Shown: piece after piece, positions 33,991 to 40,555 of the stretch | How positions within the stretch are numbered: position 1 is the stretch's first letter | How the letters are laid out: every line of letters begins with the position of its first letter | Assembly (NCBI GenBank): GCA_009840525.1 | Contig: VXNP01000104.1 | Coordinates: forward strand, 1 to 40,555 | Length of the DNA stretch: 40,555 bases | Source: Gammaproteobacteria bacterium | GTDB taxonomy: Bacteria; Gemmatimonadota; Gemmatimonadetes; Longimicrobiales; Gaopeijiaceae | Direction: 5' to 3' | Translations under genes and position numbers: made by a program | Notes under the pieces: model-generated | Databases searched by the model: none | What the model was told of the DNA's origin: nothing | The model's input: only the letters and a program-made list of their open reading frames with translations

Positions 33991-35544
33991 CTATCGGTTG
34001 CGGATGCCCGGTGGCGGATCGCCCGTGGACCGGGATCGCTCGCCATCCGTGGCCGCCGCATCCGCATCCGCGTAGTAGCGCGGATTCCCGTTTTCCGGAA
34101 CGACCATGCACAGCGGGCAGCCGATCACATGATCGTTGGGACCCAGCGCCAGACGCTCCCTCCGCCTCGCCATCTCCTCCACGAACTGCTCGTCGGTGAG
34201 TTGCACCCGCATCCCGAGGTCGATGAACATGTTCGCCACGGAGCGGTTGCCCGAGCCTTGCCAGTTGCGGGTGTCGGGCACGTTCCGGTTCTCTTCGGAG
34301 GTGTCCATGTAGCCGACGATGTGGAGAATCGTCCCCCTGGGCAGCAGCGGCTGGTGATCCTGGGCGTAGGTGTAGCCGCGCACCCAGTTGTGATCGTAGC
34401 CGACGCAGTTGATGGTCTCGACGTTAAAGCCCCAGATCGCCTCCAGACACATTCGCATCCCGGGGGCGTGCAGGTGGGGCTCGAAGGTGACGATCTTGGT
34501 GTGCTGGTTCAGGACCCGGTACGCGTGCAGTTCCTGTCCCGACTCGCCGGCGCGGATGTCGATGTCGCTTCCGTTGCCCAGTCCGAAGCTGGCCCGCCTG
34601 TACCTGGGCTCGTAATCCGGAGGGTGGAAGCGGAAGCCGATCTCCAGGTGGGCGCGGGTATCGCGGCCGTTGGAGTGAAGATGCACCGAGTTGGACACGA
34701 CCGACGACCCGGCGCGAAGGAGCCGGCCGGCGTCCTCGTCGAAGATGTCGGGCTCTCGCCCGACCTCGTGCACCGGCCAGCCGACGTCGGTGGAAGACCT
34801 CTCGGCGCCAACCCCCGATTCCCTGTCCTCGAGCACGCGCGTGCTCCAGATCATGTGGTGCACCACGAACCGTCCTCCGACCGTGTGGCGACCCTCGTGT
34901 TCGGTGCCGGTCCGCGTCGACGGCACGTCGTTGACCTCTCGGATCTCGACGGATTTCACATACCGGTCCTCGGTGAGGCCGGTCGGGGCGCTCTCGATCT
35001 CGCCCCACCAGTCGGGCGAGTCGCCCACTACGAACACTTCGGGCAGGCGGACGATGAGGTCGGGTTCGCCTGCCGTCCATACGATGTCGTCGTCGAATTC
35101 CAGAGGTGGAGGCATGTCCGCCGGATCCCCTTCGGGCGCACCCGCGCGATGCCAGGCGTCGATCGCGGCGACCTCGCGGTCGTCGAGGGACATGTCGTCC
35201 TTGAAGTGCTGGATGCCGATGTCCTTCTCGACGTACCAGGGAGGCATCGCGCCGGCCCGATCGCGGATCTGGGTCCGTTCGGCGATTCGGCGCGCGTAGC
35301 GGCGCGCATCGCGGTAGTTGACGAGCGACATGGGGGCGACGCCGTTGTCCCGGTGGCAGCGGACGCAGGCGCGCTGCAGGATGGGCGCAATGTCCCGGCT
35401 GAAGGTCACGTCCTCCAGCACAGGTCCGCCCGATGGCGATGTCGTGCCCTGAGCCGCGAGCGCCGATACCGCCAGGAGCGCCAGGACGATGCCGGACGCT
35501 GCGCCGGTCAGCGCCGCGCGGATTGCCGTTCCAATCGCCATCAT
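33991..35544 (-). CDS. Cytochrome c/PHM-like type II copper protein, exported
   Basis: A 517-aa secreted protein. The leader is ALTGAASGIVLALLAVSALAAQ. A single heme site CVRCH lies at 60-64. The C-terminal two thirds resemble the PHM (peptidylglycine alpha-hydroxylating monooxygenase) type II copper domains: HH at 229-230 (VVHHMIWS, for the CuH site), HLH at 288-290, and HLH at 357-359 followed by PGMRM (CuM type, as HTH in PHM); a methionine in GYMDTS (413) could be the PHM Met ligand. It may be an ascorbate- or cytochrome-fed monooxygenase in the periplasm, substrate unknown. The ATG at 35544 is followed by a second in-frame ATG that is better spaced from AAGGAG. It starts 10 bp after the M28 peptidase stop. 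Confidence 0.82.
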   Translation of the reverse strand: MMAIGTAIRAALTGAASGIVLALLAVSALAAQGTTSPSGGPVLEDVTFSRDIAPILQRACVRCHRDNGVAPMSLVNYRDARRYARRIAERTQIRDRAGAMPPWYVEKDIGIQHFKDDMSLDDREVAAIDAWHRAGAPEGDPADMPPPLEFDDDIVWTAGEPDLIVRLPEVFVVGDSPDWWGEIESAPTGLTEDRYVKSVEIREVNDVPSTRTGTEHEGRHTVGGRFVVHHMIWSTRVLEDRESGVGAERSSTDVGWPVHEVGREPDIFDEDAGRLLRAGSSVVSNSVHLHSNGRDTRAHLEIGFRFHPPDYEPRYRRASFGLGNGSDIDIRAGESGQELHAYRVLNQHTKIVTFEPHLHAPGMRMCLEAIWGFNVETINCVGYDHNWVRGYTYAQDHQPLLPRGTILHIVGYMDTSEENRNVPDTRNWQGSGNRSVANMFIDLGMRVQLTDEQFVEEMARRRERLALGPNDHVIGCPLCMVVPENGNPRYYADADAAATDGERSRSTGDPPPGIRNR

Positions 35545-35554
35545 CGCTCCTTCC

Positions 35555-36841
35555 TCACCGTTCGACGGTCGCGCCCACCAACTGCGCGATCGCCGCGAGT
35601 GTGGTTTGGGCGGCGTTCAGGCCGAGGCGGAAGTCGTCGTCCGTGTAGGTGGTCCAGACGTCGGTCGGCTGATGCCAGTTCGGGTTCCAGCCGGCGCCCA
35701 CCTGAGCCCCCCTCTCGTTCTCGCGCAGGCTGATCGCGGGAGTGAGGTGCATGAAGGGCGTCGAGTCGGTGTTGGTCATGTGCGGACCGACGGTGGCGGG
35801 ATAGTCGGTCGCGTAACGCTCGTTGGCGGCCTTGAAGATAAACGCCAGCTCCATGGCCTCGGTCGCCAGCTCGGCGTTCGACTGGAACTCGATGTTGACG
35901 TCGGCCTCGGGGCGCTGATCCCGGCTTACCCGTCCGTCCGGGCCGGGCGCGCCGTGGTCCCAGAGCATCATGTCGTGCTGGATCATCCCAAGCCAGCGCG
36001 GCTCGGGATACCTGCCGGACCCGGACGGATCCTCCACGCCCTGCAGCGCCTCGCGCTGTTCCACGTATGCGCGCGCGCCGTTCAGGCCGGTCTCCTCGTT
36101 GTTCCAGAGCACGAAGCGGATCGAGCGTTCGGTCTCGACGTCCGGGGAGCTGAATACGCGTGCGAGTTCCATGACCAGCGCGGTCCCGGAACCGTCGTCG
36201 TCCACGGCCTCGTTGACACCGTGCCCATCCATGTGCGCTCCGAGGATGTACATTTCGTCGGGACGTGTCGAGCCGACCTTGGTGCAGTAGACCTGCGACC
36301 GGTCCCCGTCCACCGGCTCCTCGCGGTTCAGCTCGCGGATGCGCTCGTCGGGCTGCGCCATCGGGTCGCGGTTCACGCCCGTGCGGGCCCGGTAGCCGAA
36401 AACGACGCTGCCTCCGGAACCGGGGCCGCGTCGGCCGACGTCGCCGCCGGTCGGGGTGGCCGTATTCTCGTTGGGCGGCGGTGGAGGCGGCCGGGGCCCA
36501 GGGGTGGCGAAGGAACGTCGCGGCTGCGCGCCCGCGGGCGGATACTGGTAGTGGATCCGCTCGGTGGTGGTGCAGCCGAAGTCCTGAAGCGTCGCCTCGA
36601 TCCAGTCCACGGCGTCGCGGTTGCGCTTCGTGCCCTGGCGGCGGTCGCCGAACTGGGTAAGTCCCTTGAGCGTGGCCTTGTACTCGTCGAGGGTGAGACG
36701 CGAGACGAGTTCGCGGACAGGATCGTCCGCGTCCTGCTCACCCGGCCGCTGAGCTTCGACCGGAGCGGAGCCCGGGCCGGCCAGAAACGCAGCGAACAAC
36801 CAGAGGACGGGCACGGCGACTGCTGGAATACCCCTACCCAT
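35555..36841 (-). CDS. M28 family zinc metallopeptidase, exported
   Basis: A 428-aa peptidase. The ATG at 36841 has GGAGG five bases upstream and a signal with a hydrophobic core (VAVPVLWLFAAFLAG). The di-zinc site is complete: His in GAHMDGHG with the neighbouring Asp, the bridging Asp in EAVDDDGSG, the Glu pair in NNEETGL, the Asp in MIQHDMM and the His in NWHQPTD. M28 members are aminopeptidases or glutaminyl cyclases; the insertion with a proline run (PRPPPPPP) around residue 120 is unusual but plausibly a linker. It is probably the first gene of the run with the copper protein and the hypothetical. Confidence 0.9.
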   Translation of the reverse strand: MGRGIPAVAVPVLWLFAAFLAGPGSAPVEAQRPGEQDADDPVRELVSRLTLDEYKATLKGLTQFGDRRQGTKRNRDAVDWIEATLQDFGCTTTERIHYQYPPAGAQPRRSFATPGPRPPPPPPNENTATPTGGDVGRRGPGSGGSVVFGYRARTGVNRDPMAQPDERIRELNREEPVDGDRSQVYCTKVGSTRPDEMYILGAHMDGHGVNEAVDDDGSGTALVMELARVFSSPDVETERSIRFVLWNNEETGLNGARAYVEQREALQGVEDPSGSGRYPEPRWLGMIQHDMMLWDHGAPGPDGRVSRDQRPEADVNIEFQSNAELATEAMELAFIFKAANERYATDYPATVGPHMTNTDSTPFMHLTPAISLRENERGAQVGAGWNPNWHQPTDVWTTYTDDDFRLGLNAAQTTLAAIAQLVGATVER

Positions 36842-37045
36842 CGAGACCTCCGCGGGCTGGCCGGACGACTTCACGCCGACCGGCGCTGAACTGACCAGAT
36901 CTGGCAGCGGATACGGTAGATCCGCGCCGAAGCCATTGCAACACCCGGTGTTGTCCAACGAGGCATGAGCCTGACCAGGCGCCAGGGCAGTGCCGGGCGA
37001 TGATCGCCGGGCTATGACTGTACCGTGGCCGCCTATGCCGGTGTG

Positions 37046-37849
37046 TCAGGCGCCCTGCGCGCGCCCGGGTTGCGACCGGATCACCTCCTCCACACCGCTG
37101 GCGGAAATCCGCTTCCGTGAGTTGCAGATGGCGGCCGCCTCTAGCACGTGCGCCAGCTCCCGCACGTTCCCGGGCCAGGCGTACTCCACGAGGATCTCCT
37201 CGACGCGAACCGGCAGCGTTTTCGTGCGCACGCCGTACCTCTCGATCAGCCGCTGGAGAAGCATGTGCGCCAGCAAGGGGATGTCCCCGGGCCGCTCCCG
37301 CAGGGGCGCGAGAGCGATTCGGAGCACGGCGATGCGGTGGAACAGATCGGCTCGGAAGCCGCCGGCCGGCACCGCCTCAGACAGATCGCGCGAGGTCGCG
37401 CAGACGACCCGCACGTCCAGGGAGCGAAGCCGTTCATCTCCTACCCGGCGCACTTCGCGGTCCTCCAGCACGGTCAGCAGCTTCGCCTGCTGGGGCGAGG
37501 GAAGTTCCCCGATCTCGTCCAGAAAGAGGGTGCCGCCATCCGCAATCTCGAAGAGACCGCGTCTGCTCTCCACGGCTCCGGTAAACGCGCCCCGGCGATG
37601 ACCGAAGAATTCGCTCTCGAACAGACCGTCAGGGATTCCGGCGCAATTGACGGGAACCAGCGGCGCGCCCCGGCGCGCGCTGTGCGCGTGGATCAGCCGG
37701 GCGGCCAGGCTCTTGCCGGTCCCGGTCTCTCCCGTGATGAGCACGGGAGCCTCTACGTGCGCCGCGCGCGCGATCAGATGTCGGACGCGCTCCATCTGCG
37801 CACTCTCCCCCAGCAGTTCCCGCTTGATGCTTTGCGCGATACCGAGCAT
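37046..37849 (-). CDS. Sigma-54 interacting AAA+ activator reduced to the catalytic domain
   Basis: A 267-aa protein holding the whole bacterial enhancer-binding-protein ATPase: GETGTGKS (40-47), GAFTGA (87-92), GGTLFLDE (105-112) and the arginine-finger/sensor part up to WPGNVREL. The ATG at 37849 follows GGGGAGACG. There is no receiver, GAF or PAS domain in front and no Fis-type helix-turn-helix after; the chain ends about 20 residues past the AAA+ module ([10 protein letters not shown]). Such domain-reduced activators are known (for example Chlamydia CtcC/FlgR types) and can act from solution, without binding an upstream enhancer. No sigma-54 gene or partner kinase is in the window. Confidence 0.9.
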   Translation of the reverse strand: MLGIAQSIKRELLGESAQMERVRHLIARAAHVEAPVLITGETGTGKSLAARLIHAHSARRGAPLVPVNCAGIPDGLFESEFFGHRRGAFTGAVESRRGLFEIADGGTLFLDEIGELPSPQQAKLLTVLEDREVRRVGDERLRSLDVRVVCATSRDLSEAVPAGGFRADLFHRIAVLRIALAPLRERPGDIPLLAHMLLQRLIERYGVRTKTLPVRVEEILVEYAWPGNVRELAHVLEAAAICNSRKRISASGVEEVIRSQPGRAQGA

Positions 37850-37972
37850 CGTCTCCCCAGGCCCGTCAGCCGGTGCACTTCGCCACCCTTCCCCTGACAA
37901 AGCTCGCTCACCCGGACGGGCGTTGGGATGGCAGCCGGGGATGATCGGCGGGCGGGGTCAGGACGGGGACCG

Positions 37973-38092
37973 ACTCAGAACATTCGGGGCGGACCTACTC
38001 GGGACGTGCAGCGCCGACCGACTCAGGACGAGCGGGGCGGACCGCTACTCGGGAAGAGCGGGGCGGACCTACTCCGGACTTGGAGCCGAACT
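37973..38092. repeat. Degenerate 24-bp tandem repeat, about five copies
   Basis: Copies start at 37973, 37997, 38021, 38047 and 38071. Each begins ACTCRGGA and carries the core GAGCGGGGCGGACC or a variant; lengths are 24, 24, 26, 24 and a partial 22. A partial copy may precede (37957-37972). The last copy reaches the TAG of infA. The copies are too diverged and too short for CRISPR, and no coding frame fits the period. It lies at the 3' side of infA, where it could form structured RNA. Confidence 0.7.
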
Positions 38093-38306
38093 ACTTGTAC
38101 CGATAGGTGATGCGTCCCTTCGAAAGATCGTAGGGAGACATCTCGCACTTGACCCGGTCGCCTTCCAGCACGCGGATGTAGTGCTGGCGCATCTTGCCGG
38201 AGAGATAGGCGTGGATTTGGTGTCCGTTCTCGAGACGGACACGGAAGGTCGCGTTGGGGAGAACTTCGATTACGGTTCCTTCGATTTCGATTGCCTGTTT
38301 CGCCAA
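38091..38306 (-). CDS. infA: Translation initiation factor IF-1
   Basis: A 71-aa OB-fold protein of the initiation complex that occupies the ribosomal A site. It begins [20 protein letters not shown] and continues with the typical [20 protein letters not shown] and [20 protein letters not shown], ending YRYK. The start codon is TTG (reverse complement of CAA at 38304-38306), with AAGAGG about eight bases before it. The TTG start may lower its expression or help autoregulation. It sits alone here, without the usual rpmJ, rpsM or secY partners. The tandem repeat begins right at its stop. Confidence 0.95.
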   Translation of the reverse strand: MAKQAIEIEGTVIEVLPNATFRVRLENGHQIHAYLSGKMRQHYIRVLEGDRVKCEMSPYDLSKGRITYRYK

Positions 38307-38393
38307 GAGCGGGCCTCTTATCGTAGCAAAGGGGACGGCGCTTCAGCCGAACCCCGTGACGCGACGCCTGCCGCGCAAGGGAGTTGGGCCGCC

Positions 38394-38588
38394 GTGAATT
38401 TCACACCCGGGGAAGAGCGTCTCCTCAAGGGACGCCTGGACGGCGGCGAGCCGCTTCTCTGCCCGAAGTGCCGATCAGCGATGGTTCGGCGCGATGTGCG
38501 TCCACGCTCCGATGTCTCGTACGTGCGCGACCGCGTCTGGTTGATGTGCGAGCGATGCCGGCGCACCGCGGTGCTCGAGCGGAAATAG
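38394..38588 (+). CDS. Small zinc-ribbon-like protein, 64 aa
   Basis: Starts at GTG (VNFTPGEERLLKGRLDGGEP) with AGGGAG about ten bases upstream. It has two CxxC knuckles, CPKC and CERC, separated by about 27 residues (RSAMVRRDVRPRSDVSYVRD), the pattern of a zinc ribbon, with a basic composition. It could bind nucleic acid or act as a subunit. Unknown family. It is divergent from infA (87 bp between the starts) and convergent with the DUF5916-type gene. Confidence 0.7.
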   Translation: MNFTPGEERLLKGRLDGGEPLLCPKCRSAMVRRDVRPRSDVSYVRDRVWLMCERCRRTAVLERK

Positions 38589-38670
38589 CGGCTCCGCGCC
38601 CGTGCCTCGCCTCCGGCCTCGACCCCGAAGGCGCCCGGGTTCCGATCTCGAAGGGGCAACAGCGACAACG

Positions 38671-40554
38671 CTACAGCCGGAACCGGTAGCTCACCTTCGC
38701 GAAGAGGCCGTCCGCCTGGGGCCTCATCCGCTGGAATCGGAAGGCGCCCGTGTCTTCCATCTCGCGCGAGTAGCCGACGTACATCACCGTGCCCGGAGAA
38801 GGCTCGTAGCTGAGAAGCACCTCGACGTGGACGTCGTGTCCGATGGATGTCGACAGCGCGCTGCATGCATCCGCCGGGCAGTACTCGAGAGGAAGTCCGC
38901 TCACCGGGTTCAGCAGCGGCTCCTGATCGCGGTGGGCATACTCGACGATGCTCCGCAGGAAGAGCGCCTTGGTGAACTGATACTGTGCCCTGACGCGCGG
39001 AATGGTGGCCGATGAATAACGGCCCCCGCCACGCTTGCGGATGAGGGTCTCATGGTTGACCCCGACTTCCGCCTGCAGGGAGGTGAAGGGATAGAGGTTC
39101 AGGCTCACGCTGCCGGAATATTGCTCCGCGGTTTCGATGGGCACGTCGAGCGTGCGGTAGAACAGGGGCGTCTCCCCCCAACTGAAGCGGATGTTGCCGC
39201 GCACCTTGCTCCAGGAGCTGGCCATCAGGAAGAAGCTGCCTCCGTACAGGCCCTGGAAATGCGACTGGCTGACCGAGAGCGGGCTCAGCATGTCCGATGG
39301 CTCCCGGGTGAAGAGCCCGCCGTAATCGCTGGCGGGGAAGAAGAAGTCGGTACGCGTGCCGGTCAGGAACAGCGTGATGTTGTTGCGAAACGAAGCCGTG
39401 CCCGTGAGCCGGATTTCGCTCTCCTCGGTCTTGCCGCCGTCCCAGAAGGTGTCGTGGTCCCAGAGCGTGCGCACGGAGAGCGACGGCCCCCAGCGCTCGA
39501 TCAGATCGCCCGGACGCCCGATGCTGTTGAGCGAGACGTTCCCCTGCATCTGCGTCAGCCCGACACGCCGGATGAAGCCGCTGGCGGCCTCGAAGGCGGG
39601 TTCGATGTTCTCGAACTCGCCGTTGAACGAGAAGGTCCGTCCGGTGCGCGCAAAGCTGGCGGAGGTCAGCGAACCCCATTCCGAGCCGCCCTCGCTCAGG
39701 CCCCGGACGCTGCCCGCCCCGATGAGCTGCAAGGTGTAGCGGCCGCCCATCACCAGGCGCGAATCGGCGCTCATGACGCGGTTGAATACATCGGTGGAAC
39801 GGGTACGGTCGGTGTAGGTCAGCCCGAAGGTCGAACTGGTTCCCAGGTCGCGGCGCAGACGCATCAGATTCACGACGGCGTCGTTGGCGGAGCTGCTCGA
39901 CGCGACCTGGTCGACGGCGCCCATGTAGCCGACGTTGAAACTCCCCACCTTCCCGGTGATCTTCGCGCCCGCGATCGGATCCACGACCGAACGGGTGTAG
40001 ACGAGCTGCTTGGGCAGCTGGAAGATGTCCATTCCCTCCAGGAAGAACGGACGCTTCTCCGGGAAGAAGAGGGCGAAGCGCTCGTTGACCGCGATCTGGC
40101 CCGCGTCGGCTTCCACCTGGCTGAAGTCCGGGTTGTAGGTACCGTCGAGGGTCAGGTTGGATGTAAGCCCGTAGGTTGTGTAGAAGCCGAAGTCGCCGAC
40201 GGGATCGTCGTGCTGGAAGGCGTCCGCGTCGGAATCGTATGCGCCCAAGCGCTTGCCGGTCGCGACCGGATTGATTTCGAGGAACAGGCCGGGATCCAGA
40301 TCCTGAAGTTCGTCCAGCGTTCCGGACTGTTCGAGCTGGTTGGCCCTGTCGCGCGAGAGCGGCGCCCAGGACTGTTGGTAGCCGGTGCGCTGCACCCGGC
40401 GCATGATGTTGATGCCCCAGGACTGCAGGGGTGTGTTCTGGAAACGGATGCTCTTGAACGGGATGCGCATTTCGACCGTGTACCCCTGGTCGTCCAGGCG
40501 GCCATCCGATTCCCAGATGAAGTCGGGGTTGTAGTCCACCGGCGGAGGCCCGAA
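38671..40554 (-). CDS. DUF5916-type outer-membrane barrel protein, 5' end cut by the window edge
   Basis: At least 627 codons, still open at the right edge (the first visible codons read FGPPPVDYNPDFIWES), so the start lies outside. The N-terminal visible part (GYTVEMRIPFKSIRFQ) is the end of a carbohydrate-binding-family-9-like domain; then comes the DUF5916 domain with NPDFSQVEADAGQIAVNERF and FFPEKRPFFLEGMDIF, followed by a long beta-barrel with aromatic-ended strands (YGLTSNLTLDGTYNP, MYVGYSREMEDTG, LFAKVSYRFRL). These proteins are common in FCB bacteria and sit in the outer membrane with unknown ligands. It ends FRL with a terminal aromatic, as outer-membrane proteins do. Confidence 0.9.
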   Translation of the reverse strand, partial: FGPPPVDYNPDFIWESDGRLDDQGYTVEMRIPFKSIRFQNTPLQSWGINIMRRVQRTGYQQSWAPLSRDRANQLEQSGTLDELQDLDPGLFLEINPVATGKRLGAYDSDADAFQHDDPVGDFGFYTTYGLTSNLTLDGTYNPDFSQVEADAGQIAVNERFALFFPEKRPFFLEGMDIFQLPKQLVYTRSVVDPIAGAKITGKVGSFNVGYMGAVDQVASSSSANDAVVNLMRLRRDLGTSSTFGLTYTDRTRSTDVFNRVMSADSRLVMGGRYTLQLIGAGSVRGLSEGGSEWGSLTSASFARTGRTFSFNGEFENIEPAFEAASGFIRRVGLTQMQGNVSLNSIGRPGDLIERWGPSLSVRTLWDHDTFWDGGKTEESEIRLTGTASFRNNITLFLTGTRTDFFFPASDYGGLFTREPSDMLSPLSVSQSHFQGLYGGSFFLMASSWSKVRGNIRFSWGETPLFYRTLDVPIETAEQYSGSVSLNLYPFTSLQAEVGVNHETLIRKRGGGRYSSATIPRVRAQYQFTKALFLRSIVEYAHRDQEPLLNPVSGLPLEYCPADACSALSTSIGHDVHVEVLLSYEPSPGTVMYVGYSREMEDTGAFRFQRMRPQADGLFAKVSYRFRL

Positions 40555-40555
40555 C

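Noticed and set aside
37973..38092. Possible CRISPR array
   Set aside because: Repeats are contiguous with no unique spacers and are diverged; no cas genes nearby.

Overview
This window comes from a high-GC bacterial chromosome of mostly ordinary housekeeping and secreted-hydrolase genes. The best fit is a Gemmatimonadota-like member of the FCB group. The grounds are a GWxTD-motif protein, a DUF5916-type barrel protein, many secreted S9, M28 and S58 peptidases with N-terminal leaders, a six-bladed propeller of the type common in FCB bacteria, and a cytochrome c/type II copper protein. No rRNA, tRNA, integrase, transposase or CRISPR array is visible, so the phylum call is inference from gene content only.

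Positions 1-5241: a truncated hypothetical gene translationally coupled to a TPR/GWxTD protein (minus strand), then divergent ctaB (heme O synthase) and a self-processing S58/DmpA-type peptidase. Positions 5338-14401: a run of seven minus-strand genes. In transcription order these are an outer-membrane barrel, a small lower-GC hypothetical, a gamma-glutamyltransferase lipoprotein, an N-acyl-D-amino-acid deacylase, typA/bipA, a class V aminotransferase and serA. The last three are tightly packed; the aminotransferase/serA pair looks like a two-gene serine-biosynthesis unit. A DtxR/MntR-type regulator is divergent from the barrel gene.

Positions 15272-25646: a zinc alcohol dehydrogenase; two divergent S9 peptidases, one a glutamyl-endopeptidase-like S9D enzyme; a clear bidirectional terminator; a minus-strand unit of a DEAD-box helicase, a 135-aa hypothetical and a 53-aa very basic small protein with a perfect Shine-Dalgarno; a low-molecular-weight tyrosine phosphatase whose 3' end overlaps an aspartate aminotransferase; and a DsbA-fold protein that has lost its CxxC. 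Positions 25712-28697: a compact plus-strand unit of a 100-aa unknown protein, a full-length DEAD-box-like protein with its ATPase motifs erased but a DbpA-type RNA-binding domain kept, and a TrkA-N potassium channel with a non-standard filter.

Positions 29450-32790: an accessory-looking, lower-GC cassette. It holds a 100-aa secreted peptide whose mature part has six cysteines, a 375-bp spacer with a 14-bp palindrome and a 13-bp-stem hairpin, a membrane-anchored six-bladed beta-propeller protein, and an ABC ATPase/permease pair spaced 2 bp apart. This is the best candidate in the window for an undescribed system, probably secretion of or self-protection from a disulfide-rich peptide.

Positions 32838-40555: a hypothetical secreted protein, a cytochrome c/PHM-like copper protein and an M28 peptidase (all minus, close together); a sigma-54 activator reduced to its AAA+ core; a 24-bp-period tandem repeat abutting the stop of infA, which itself starts with TTG; a small zinc-ribbon protein; and the C-terminal part of a DUF5916-type protein running off the end.
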